From Paenibacillus vietnamensis (GTDB taxonomy: Bacteria > Bacillota > Bacilli > Paenibacillales > Paenibacillaceae), in assembly GCF_020169515.1 (NCBI RefSeq), contig NZ_JAHMHW010000002.1:248001-312000 (forward strand): 64,000 nt of DNA, given 5' to 3'. The notes beneath the pieces were generated by a model, which saw nothing but the letters and a program-made list of their open reading frames with translations, was not told where the DNA came from and did not search any database. Below, piece after piece: positions 8,943-17,347 of the stretch. How positions within the stretch are numbered: the first letter of the stretch is position 1; each line of letters begins with the position of its first letter. The position numbers and the translations under genes were made by a program.

Positions 8943-8978
8943 CAAAGGGATGAGCAGGTGCGCCTGTCATCCCTTTGC
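8943..8978. promoter_or_regulatory. Strong hairpin between the anti-sigma gene and holA
   Basis: CAAAGGGATGA and TCATCCCTTTG pair perfectly over 11 bases. A further CAGG/CCTG stem closes a TGCG loop. There is no T-run on either side, so it is not a standard terminator. It lies 41-76 bases upstream of the holA start. Confidence 0.6.
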
Positions 8979-9119
8979 CGAACATCTATATAAACATCAG
9001 CAGGCAGGTCCATGGTACCGCCCTGCGGATGGTCATACGACGCTCAAGTTGTCGCCGCTGACACTCTCGATACTCATACTATACGCAAAAGCGGATGAAA
9101 GTGTGCGTATACCTTTAGA

Positions 9120-10244
9120 TTATTGTACGTCCTTCAGATCCTCGCCGGTAGCCATGTCGATAATATACTTCTCGATGGAGCCCTGCTCCAGATGCACCTC
9201 GTAGCTGAGCTGGGCGCTGTCCTCGGACCATACCAGATTCATCAGCCTGCCGTTCTTGCGGGCTGACTCGTGCACGACCGACTGGTCGGATGCCGCATAG
9301 ATCCGGATGGTATAACCTTCAACCTTCGCGATATAGCTGCCGTCGGGTGAGGTTGCCGAAATTTCGTTGGCAGTAAAGCCCTTCTCCGGTACGAAGCTCG
9401 GCTCGCCAGTGATGGTTTTATTGTTGTCGGCCTCGCCCGTGCCTTCGGCAGAATCGGCGCCGCCGCCGTCTATCGGCCCTCCGAATGCGCCGGCTTCCGG
9501 CTCCTGAGCGGGAGGCTCCGAGATAACTCCTCCGCCGCCTCCGAGATTTTCGGTACTTTGGCCCCTGTCGGCCGCGCCGGCGCTGTCGTCGGCCTTTCCG
9601 GCGATACCCGAATTCGTTATCGCTTCTTCTTCTTTATCGCCTTCAAAAGGCTGCTTCATCGCATCAAGGTCATGCTGTAACTCAAGCTGATCCGCAGCTT
9701 CCGTACTAACTTCCGGCGCCGCAGCGGCCTCGTCTCTGGTATACGATTTAAGCGAATACGTTCTGTTCGCTGTTTGATCCGTTACTGAAACCTCCGCGCT
9801 GCTCATATTGGCCGCCGTGCTGCCGTCCGAGTTACCGGCCGAACCTCCGCCTTGCTGGTACGTCACAAGGAAAAGCCCGGCTACGATCCCGGCGGCGATA
9901 ACCCCGCTCATCACCCTCATCGACGGCCAGCGCCGTTCGCGCTTCGTCCTGCGGGCCGGAAGCTCCGTCTTCTCCGGAGCGCCGGCTGCCGGCGCCGCTG
10001 CCGCTTCCTGCTGCCCGTGTGTATCAAGCTGTTCAAGCTGGGGCAAAATCGCATCTACCAGGCTGTAGCTTGGCGTAACCTTCGGCAAACTGGTCAGCTC
10101 GGCGGATAACAGCTTCAGCCGCTCGAACATCGCTGCACAGTCCGGACATTGTCTGGTATGATTCGTCAGGACTTCCATCTCGCCTTCTGCAAGATCGTCG
10201 TCAAGCTGTCTTTGCATCAGTTCCATCACCTCTGGACAATTCAT
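9120..10244 (-). CDS. Membrane-bound anti-sigma factor with zinc-binding N-terminus
   Basis: This protein is inferred to hold the adjacent ECF sigma factor inactive at the membrane. The N-terminal 40 residues carry the zinc anti-sigma pattern H29-x3-C33-x2-C36 with Cys3. A single membrane segment lies near residues 110-128 after a basic stretch, ARRTKRERRW. The extracellular part has a long Gly/Ala/Glu/Asp-rich linker (about 200-270) and ends in a beta-rich segment, SPDGSYIAKVEGYTIRIY, resembling a blade of a TolB/WD-like propeller that might sense a signal. The start overlaps the sigma-factor stop by four bases (ATGA), giving translational coupling. The signal sensed is unknown. Confidence 0.88.
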   Translation of the reverse strand: MNCPEVMELMQRQLDDDLAEGEMEVLTNHTRQCPDCAAMFERLKLLSAELTSLPKVTPSYSLVDAILPQLEQLDTHGQQEAAAAPAAGAPEKTELPARRTKRERRWPSMRVMSGVIAAGIVAGLFLVTYQQGGGSAGNSDGSTAANMSSAEVSVTDQTANRTYSLKSYTRDEAAAAPEVSTEAADQLELQHDLDAMKQPFEGDKEEEAITNSGIAGKADDSAGAADRGQSTENLGGGGGVISEPPAQEPEAGAFGGPIDGGGADSAEGTGEADNNKTITGEPSFVPEKGFTANEISATSPDGSYIAKVEGYTIRIYAASDQSVVHESARKNGRLMNLVWSEDSAQLSYEVHLEQGSIEKYIIDMATGEDLKDVQ

Positions 10245-10789
10245 CCCCGGACACCACCTTTCTGATAATCATGGAGTAACGTTTGCAGCTGCTGCCTAGC
10301 TCTGAATAAATAAGATTTTACCGTGTTGAGGGGCAAATCAAGCGAGTCGGCAATTTCGTTGTAAGAAAAATCCTGTAAATACCGGAGGACGACAACCGCG
10401 CGGTGATGCTCAGGAAGCTTATCGATCGCTTCTCTTATGTCACGGACCGCATAAGCGGACATTACCTCGTCCTCCACGTTCCGCTTCTCATGGAACACCA
10501 TGTCGTGCTCGTCTATCGATACGGTCGGCTTGTTTCTCCGGAACTTGTCGATGCAAATATTTGTTACAATACGTTGAATCCATGTTTTGAATTGGGCTTT
10601 CTCTTCGTAAGAGCCTATCTTGGTATAAATGCGGATAAGAGCTTCCTGCGCCGCGTCAAGCGCATCCTGTTCGTTGTTTAATATATAATAGGCTGTCCGA
10701 TATACATGCGTTTCAATCTCTCGCAATAGAGTTATTAACGCGTCGCGATCGCCCGATTGGGCGGCTCGGATTAAGTCCGGCTCCACCAC
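10241..10789 (-). CDS. ECF-type RNA polymerase sigma factor
   Basis: This is a 182-residue extracytoplasmic-function sigma factor. Region 2 spans about residues 20-85 (YILNNEQDALDAAQEAL, FKTWIQRIVTNICIDKFRR) and region 4 about 120-172 (LPEHHRAVVVLRYLQDFSY, IADSLDLPLNTVKSYL). Regions 1 and 3 are absent, as usual for the class. It starts at GTG 10789 after GGGGGA. The downstream gene is a membrane anti-sigma factor overlapping by four bases. A sequence matching an ECF promoter lies 30-55 bases upstream, which points to autoregulation. The exact ECF subgroup (SigW-, SigX- or SigV-like) cannot be settled by eye. Confidence 0.94.
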   Translation of the reverse strand: MVEPDLIRAAQSGDRDALITLLREIETHVYRTAYYILNNEQDALDAAQEALIRIYTKIGSYEEKAQFKTWIQRIVTNICIDKFRRNKPTVSIDEHDMVFHEKRNVEDEVMSAYAVRDIREAIDKLPEHHRAVVVLRYLQDFSYNEIADSLDLPLNTVKSYLFRARQQLQTLLHDYQKGGVRG

Positions 10790-10816
10790 GAAGGATCCCC
10801 CTCTCTTGCAACCATT

Positions 10817-10845
10817 CTGACGAACTGGTTACGATAAATGTTGCA
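10817..10845 (-). promoter_or_regulatory. ECF-type promoter upstream of the sigma factor gene
   Basis: On the minus strand TGCAAC is separated by 17 bases from CGTCAG. The -35 AAC core and the -10 CGTC core with this spacing match the general ECF pattern (TGAAAC-N16/17-CGTC/CGTA). The start site would fall about 20-25 bases before the GTG start. It is probably recognised by the sigma factor encoded downstream. Confidence 0.6.
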
Positions 10846-11009
10846 GATAATTTAAAAATTCCGCTTTATTTTAATTAGTAAATGAAGGAATTCGAAACCC
10901 GGCTGCAACAGCTTTTAAAACAGTACAACACCTTCAAGAATACCAAATTTACGAGTACCCGTATATAGAAACCCTCGTATTCTTCAACACCGGAAATCTG
11001 ACATGCGTG

Positions 11010-13634
11010 TTAGCGACTAAGCCTGACGAACAAGCCGTCGTTTGCTGCCGAAAATTGCACTTCCCCGTCCAAATCGGTTCTCCAGAACGCCGTTTCGGCT
11101 TCCTTCAATCTGGACAATACATCCTTATGGGGATGGCCGTAGCTGTTCGTTGCTCCGACGGATGCAACCGCCGCCGCCGGCTTCCAGTAGGCTAGCCACT
11201 CTCTGCCTGTCGAGAAGCGGCTCCCGTGATGCGATACTTTCATGACGGAAACCGGATCCGGCTTCCGTCCGGAGCCGTTATTTTCCGAAAGCCGGATTAC
11301 CGCCTTCTCCGTCGTCTCGTTGATATCACCCGCAAACAGGAATGACGCTCCGTACATCTGAAGCCGCAGGACGACGCTGCTCTCATTCTGTTCCTCCAGC
11401 TCCGTGACAGAGCGGCCGGAAGCTTCACTTTCCGGCGGCCAATAGACGTCGATAGACGTACGGGCATCCGGACGCGCGTGCATGCCGGCATGCACGCCGT
11501 ACATAGGTATGTTATTTGAAGCCGCAAGCTCCAAAAGCGCCCGCGAGTCCTCCGACCGCTTTACCGTTCCGTTCCACCAGATCGCCCGGACGGGTATCGA
11601 TTCCACGACCGCCTGCAGGCCCCGGATATGGTCGCTGTCCAGATGGGAAAGCACGAGCAAGTCGATCTCGCGGACTCCACGCTTCATGAGCAGCGGCACA
11701 AGCAGTTTCGCTCCGATCTCGAACGGATCGCTGCGCTGTCTCCACTCCTCGCCCGGCTTCAAAAACGAAATCGTGCCTCCGCCGTCTATCAGAATATGTT
11801 TTTGGCCCGGCGTGCGGATATGAATCGAATCGCCCTGCCCGACATCGATAAAGCTGACGATGCCCCGCCGGTCAAAGAGGTCAGGCATGTAAGCGAACCC
11901 TAAGAGCAAACCGAAAGCGCATATGCAAGGCAAGAAACGGGCTCCATACGCCCTTTTGTCGCCTAGACCCATCGCATCTGCCCGGAATATGCCGCCGGCA
12001 TGAGCGGAATAGCCGTAAACGTCGGTTAACGGCGCCGTTTCCTCCAGCGCATCCAGAGCAGCTTTGCGGCGCGCCGACCGGTCCGCGGCCCACTCGCCTA
12101 CTATATGGAAGGCAGTCCCGAGCAATGCCAAATAGGCGGCGACCCACCAAACCGGCGGTGTTGCCCATATCGACCGGAGCGGCTCCGCCTTCGCCATCCA
12201 TTCGACAAGCGCAAACGTCCAGTCGTTTGCATAGCGGGCGCCGTAAGCCGCCAGTTTTCCGCCCTCCTCCCATAGGAGACCGATCAGCAGCGACACGGCT
12301 CCAAGCGGCAGCACGACAAAGCTGATAAAAGGGACAAGAACGAAATTGGCGAAGAGGGAAAGCGCATGAAACTGGTTAAAGTAGTAGATCGTCACCGGAA
12401 AAGACACCGCCTGGGCCACGGCCGTTACGGCCGCCAAATCGAGCAGCGCCTTGCCCCGCCTCAGCTCCGGCATGGCCGAGCGGACCGGCGGGACGCCGAG
12501 TATAAGGCCAAGCGTGACGAGAAACGAAAGCTGAAAGCTTACGTCCTCAATATAAAAAGGGTTAACCGCCAGCATAAGCACGGCCGCTGCCGCCAATAGA
12601 TGCAGGCCGTCCTTCAGCTTGCCGAGGCGGGCTGCGAACAGTCCGAGCACGGCCATCAGGCCTGCGCGCATGACTGAAGGCGAGGCGCCGGAGAGCAGCA
12701 CATACAGCGGAACGGCCAGCATGAGAAGGAACAGGATCCGCTCGCGGGTCAGCCGGGCAAGCCGGAGCAGGCCGGCAAGCGCGTATAGGAATACTGCGAC
12801 ATGAAGGCCCGAAATCGCCAATATATGAGTCAGCCCGAGACGCGAAAATTGCTGGAACTGCTCCGGGTCCAGGTCATCGCGTATGCCGAGGACCAGACCC
12901 TTCATGTACCCCGACTGCCCGGCGGGGTACAGAACGTCCATGCGCGCCCCGAGCCACGCGCGCACGCCGTCGACGCGGCCGAGCAGCGCGGCCGCGGACC
13001 ACGGGGGCCCCGCCGCTGCGCTGACGGCGGCGGCGCCCTGCCCTTTGAGCAGCCAGTGGACCCTCTGGCTGCGAAGATAGCGGCGGTAGTCGAACCCGCC
13101 GCTATTGGTGGCCGCGGCCGGCAGCGCCAGCTCGCCGGCCACGCGCACTTTGTCGCCGCGCGCCCATGCCGCGGCGACGGCCTGCTCCGGCTGCGCCGCA
13201 AGCCGGAGCTGAACGAGCAGGCGCTCGCGCACGTGCCGCGGCGCCGCTTCGCCCTCCACATGGACGAGCTCCGCCGCCATGCGGAATCTGACGCGGTCGC
13301 CGTCCACCTCGACCGCGGATACGATCGTGCCCGCCGCTTCCGCCGGGTAAGCGGCCCGCGGTCCTTCCGCCTCGGCTGCCGCCAGCAGCTCAGGCAGGGC
13401 GGTCACATTGCGCTCATCCGCCCATATCCGCTCGCCTGCGGCTAATGCCGCTGCCAGCGCGCAAGCAGCTGCCAGCTTCCAGGACGCCTGCCTGCACAGC
13501 GCGGCTGCCGGCGCCAGCAGCATGCATGCGCCGGCAGCAAGCAAAGCGCCGCGGCTGCCAAATGCTGCAGCCGCGGCGCTGCCGCAAATCCACCAAACCG
13601 CGAACCAAACGATAGGACGCCGGTCCATTCTCAT
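11010..13634 (-). CDS. comEC: DNA uptake channel protein ComEC/Rec2
   Basis: ComEC forms the membrane channel through which single-stranded DNA enters during transformation. The 874-residue protein has an N-terminal membrane part and an Ala-rich extracellular OB-like domain (about 50-230). The competence domain follows with many membrane segments (about 245-510; LGLTHILAISGLHVAVFLY is its hallmark). A C-terminal metallo-beta-lactamase-like domain (about 600-874) carries VGQGDSIHIR, the metal motif SHLDSDH (near 660), FAGDINETTE and SHHGSRFSTG. A complete domain set suggests function. ATG at 13634 follows AAGGAG with suitable spacing. The N-terminal domain is strikingly GC-rich compared with the rest. 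A terminator-like hairpin separates it from comEB. Confidence 0.95.
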   Translation of the reverse strand: MRMDRRPIVWFAVWWICGSAAAAAFGSRGALLAAGACMLLAPAAALCRQASWKLAAACALAAALAAGERIWADERNVTALPELLAAAEAEGPRAAYPAEAAGTIVSAVEVDGDRVRFRMAAELVHVEGEAAPRHVRERLLVQLRLAAQPEQAVAAAWARGDKVRVAGELALPAAATNSGGFDYRRYLRSQRVHWLLKGQGAAAVSAAAGPPWSAAALLGRVDGVRAWLGARMDVLYPAGQSGYMKGLVLGIRDDLDPEQFQQFSRLGLTHILAISGLHVAVFLYALAGLLRLARLTRERILFLLMLAVPLYVLLSGASPSVMRAGLMAVLGLFAARLGKLKDGLHLLAAAAVLMLAVNPFYIEDVSFQLSFLVTLGLILGVPPVRSAMPELRRGKALLDLAAVTAVAQAVSFPVTIYYFNQFHALSLFANFVLVPFISFVVLPLGAVSLLIGLLWEEGGKLAAYGARYANDWTFALVEWMAKAEPLRSIWATPPVWWVAAYLALLGTAFHIVGEWAADRSARRKAALDALEETAPLTDVYGYSAHAGGIFRADAMGLGDKRAYGARFLPCICAFGLLLGFAYMPDLFDRRGIVSFIDVGQGDSIHIRTPGQKHILIDGGGTISFLKPGEEWRQRSDPFEIGAKLLVPLLMKRGVREIDLLVLSHLDSDHIRGLQAVVESIPVRAIWWNGTVKRSEDSRALLELAASNNIPMYGVHAGMHARPDARTSIDVYWPPESEASGRSVTELEEQNESSVVLRLQMYGASFLFAGDINETTEKAVIRLSENNGSGRKPDPVSVMKVSHHGSRFSTGREWLAYWKPAAAVASVGATNSYGHPHKDVLSRLKEAETAFWRTDLDGEVQFSAANDGLFVRLSR

Positions 13635-13687
13635 CCACAATCACTCCTTGATTCATGACTAACAGCAACATCATCTGGCTTTCCGAA

Positions 13688-13736
13688 AACAAAAAAAGAA
13701 CCCCCAACCGCGCCCGCAAGGCGCGATCAGAGGTTC
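13688..13736 (-). terminator. Terminator-like hairpin between comEB and comEC
   Basis: On the minus strand GAACC, then CGCGCC/GGGCGCG and GGTTC form a two-part stem around TTGC, followed by a run of seven T. It begins 40 bases after the comEB stop and ends about 50 bases before the comEC start. No clear promoter fits in the remaining gap. Confidence 0.82.
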
Positions 13737-13775
13737 CTCCTCCAGTCTGTTTGCCGTTCCTATCCTCGTTGCTTG

Positions 13776-14306
13776 CTAAGAAATAACGTCCATTTGCACT
13801 CCCGCAGGAGGCTCGTAAGGCTCCAGACAGCGGAAAACGATGCCCTTCCGTTCCATCAAACCCATGACCTTGTCGCTGTCCTTCAAATAGGCACGGTGGT
13901 ATACAATTTCCACAATACCGCTGTTGGCGAGCATATTCGCGCAGGTCCAGCAGGGCTGGTCGGTCACGTAGACGGTCGAGCCCTCGCGGTCAGCGCGGTC
14001 GGTGAACAGCAGCAGGTTCTGCTCCGCGTGAATCGTCCGGATGCAGCGCTGCTTCTTGATCAGCTGTTCCTTACCGCCCTCCACTGACACCTCGATTTCC
14101 TCCGAAATCATGCAGCCTGCCTCCAGGCAATCCTGCACGCCCATCGGAGCGCCGTTATAAGCCGTCCCGAGAAGCTTCTTCCCTTGAACGAGAACCGCTC
14201 CGACGTGCCTGCGCGGACAGCGCGAGCGAGTCGAAACCATATACGCGATATCCATGAAATAAGTGTCCCAGTCCTTACGAACCGCATCCTGCGCGTTTGA
14301 TGCCAT
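13776..14306 (-). CDS. comEB: ComEB, deoxycytidylate deaminase family protein
   Basis: ComEB is a cytidine/dCMP deaminase-type enzyme encoded in the comE operon. In this family it converts dCMP to dUMP for thymidylate supply and has been linked to localisation of the competence machinery. The 176 residues contain the zinc ligands and catalytic glutamate in HAE (H93, E95) and PCWTC (C119, C122). An additional Cys-rich insertion follows TRSRCPRRHVGAV, typical of dCMP deaminases. ATG at 14306 has an AGAGAGGAAG ribosome binding site. It lies 62 bases after the stop of the homocysteine synthase gene, so it is probably on the comEA transcript. Confidence 0.94.
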   Translation of the reverse strand: MASNAQDAVRKDWDTYFMDIAYMVSTRSRCPRRHVGAVLVQGKKLLGTAYNGAPMGVQDCLEAGCMISEEIEVSVEGGKEQLIKKQRCIRTIHAEQNLLLFTDRADREGSTVYVTDQPCWTCANMLANSGIVEIVYHRAYLKDSDKVMGLMERKGIVFRCLEPYEPPAGVQMDVIS

Positions 14307-14368
14307 TTCTTCTACTTCCTCTCTAGCTGCTTATGTAGTTCTGGTTAGCAAATGATTTGTTTCACGGC

Positions 14369-15679
<1,311 letters not shown>

Positions 15680-15730
15680 TCATAATTCGCGGATTCCAGC
15701 CAATAACCGCTTCCTTCCATTCTCTCACAA

Positions 15731-16270
15731 TTATGGACGAGCGACAATGCTCTCTTCGATGCCGGACAGCAATTTCTCGCCGATCCCTTTTACCCGGAGC
15801 AGGTCCCGCACGGATTTGAATTTGCCGTTCTGCCCGCGGTCCGCGACGATCGCCTCCGCCTTGGCGGGACCGATGCCCTTCAGCGCATCAAGCTCCGCGG
15901 CGGATGCCCGGTTAATATCGAGTCGTCCGTCGCCCGCCGCCGCAGCAGCCTCGCCATTCTCCATTTCGACTGCAGTTTCGGGAGCCTGACGGCCGGCAGC
16001 ATCCCCTTCCGCTTCATCAGCTTGTCCGCCGGCAAGTCCGCTCCCGGCAGCCGTAGCTGAAATCTCCGCCACAGCCTCTTTTTCTCCTTCCTCTTCCGCA
16101 TCCAGCACTTTAAGCGCGGCTTGAACTTCGGCGTTCAAGGGCGACCAATCGGCGCCGGACGGCTGTTTGGGATCGGGCAGCGCGGCGGCGAACAACAGCA
16201 GAGCGCCGGCTATTAAGACGGCAGCGGCAATCAGCCGGGTGCCGGTCAATCCGTAGAATCGAGCTTTCAT
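15731..16270 (-). CDS. comEA: ComEA, membrane-anchored DNA receptor for competence
   Basis: ComEA binds double-stranded DNA at the cell surface and hands it to ComEC. The 179-residue protein has an N-terminal membrane anchor (about 10-30), a long Ala/Glu/Gly-rich linker (about 45-115), and a C-terminal double helix-hairpin-helix domain (about 117-179; INRASAAELDALKGIGPAKA, then RVKGIGEKLL). The SLBB-like oligomerisation domain known between anchor and DNA-binding domain in Bacillus ComEA is not evident; low-complexity linker takes its place. The start ATG at 16270 follows AAAGGAG. It is divergent from comER, as in Bacillus. Confidence 0.93.
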   Translation of the reverse strand: MKARFYGLTGTRLIAAAVLIAGALLLFAAALPDPKQPSGADWSPLNAEVQAALKVLDAEEEGEKEAVAEISATAAGSGLAGGQADEAEGDAAGRQAPETAVEMENGEAAAAAGDGRLDINRASAAELDALKGIGPAKAEAIVADRGQNGKFKSVRDLLRVKGIGEKLLSGIEESIVARP

Positions 16271-16464
16271 ATGAGATACGGCTCCTTTAGGAAAAGTTTA
16301 TTTTGGCAAGAAGTGACATATCAAACAAGTCTCTGTGAATAAGGTAAGAGAGCAGCCAAAACAATTCCGGAATCCATCCGGTTTCCGCTGCGATTGCGAA
16401 AGAAAGCGGCTAGTCCGGCTTTCTAAACTGGTTTTGCTTAGGCAAAGCCTTAGGAGGGTTCAGC

Positions 16465-17304
16465 ATGAATGTCGGATTCATCGGGACGGGGACAATGGGA
16501 AGCCTGCTCATCGAAGCATTTATTGCATCAGGCGCGCTCTCGCCGCCGCAAATCACCGTCAGCAACCGGACCTTTACAAAGGCGCAGGCTTTGGCCGACC
16601 GTTATTCCGGCATGAAAGCCGAAACCGCGAATGCTGGCGCGGCCTGCGGCAAAGATATCGTTTTTTTGTGCGTGAAGCCCCATGAATTTAAAAAAGTGGT
16701 CGACGAATTAAAGCCGGTTATGAGACCGGATCAAATTGCCGTATCGATCACCAGTCCCGTTCTGATCTCCCACCTGGAAGGCGAGCTTGACTGCAAAATC
16801 GCCAAGGTGATTCCGAGCATTACCAATCACGTAGGGAGCGGAGCCTCTTTGTGCATATACGGCAAACGGATCGGGGAAGAGGACAAACAGCGGCTGGAAG
16901 GCCTGCTTTCTTATATTAGCGAGCCGCTTTGCATCGCCGAGGAATACACCCGGATCGTATCCGATTTGTCCAGCTGCGGACCGGCGTTTATGTCTTTCTT
17001 TCTCGAGCAGTTCATCGAAGCGGCGGTAGCGGAAACGGGCATCGGCCGCGAGGAGGCGCAGCGGGTCGCAAGCGCGATGCTGCTCGGCACCGGTCTGCTC
17101 CTCACCGAAGGCGGCTTGTCGCCTGCCGACATACAAGCGCGGGTTGCCGTGCCGGGCGGTATTACGGCGAAAGCGCTGAGCCTGCTGCAAAGGGAAACCG
17201 GCGGTGTGTTCAATCAGCTGATCCGCACGACCCACGCCAAATTCCGCGAGGACTTAAGCAAGGTTTCCGTTGCATTTATAGGCGAAGAGGTGAACGGTCA
17301 ATAG
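16465..17304 (+). CDS. comER: ComER, pyrroline-5-carboxylate reductase-like protein
   Basis: This is a 279-residue protein with the pyrroline-5-carboxylate reductase fold. The N-terminal dinucleotide-binding motif GFIGTGTMG is followed by an interior FLCVKPHEF block. The C-terminal helical domain has SSCGPAFMSFFLEQFIEAA and AVPGGITAKAL, which parallel the ProC signature. Divergent placement next to comEA and its sequence identify ComER, whose role has been associated with sporulation and biofilm control rather than with DNA uptake. A role in proline synthesis cannot be ruled out. The ribosome binding site TTAGGAGGG precedes ATG 16465. The 3' end overlaps a long hairpin shared with the convergent leuS. 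Confidence 0.9.
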   Translation: MNVGFIGTGTMGSLLIEAFIASGALSPPQITVSNRTFTKAQALADRYSGMKAETANAGAACGKDIVFLCVKPHEFKKVVDELKPVMRPDQIAVSITSPVLISHLEGELDCKIAKVIPSITNHVGSGASLCIYGKRIGEEDKQRLEGLLSYISEPLCIAEEYTRIVSDLSSCGPAFMSFFLEQFIEAAVAETGIGREEAQRVASAMLLGTGLLLTEGGLSPADIQARVAVPGGITAKALSLLQRETGGVFNQLIRTTHAKFREDLSKVSVAFIGEEVNGQ

Positions 17305-17333
17305 CTGTTCTTCAGCTAATGCCCGCTCACCTC
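17287..17333. terminator. Long hairpin overlapping the comER stop, between comER and leuS
   Basis: GAAGAGGTGA (from 17284) and TCACCTCTTC (to 17336) form the outer stem. CGG/CCG, CA/TG and TAGCTG/CAGCTA extend it to a TTCTT loop. The left arm is the last codons of comER. A good T-run is missing on both strands, so terminator function is likely but not canonical. Confidence 0.6.
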
Positions 17334-17347
17334 TTCACTTGTTGCGA

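Noticed and set aside
16292-16304. AAAA-N5-TTTT sequence upstream of comEA, resembling one ComK AT-box
   Set aside because: Only a single box; no second box at the required spacing, and such a match is common by chance in AT-rich gaps.
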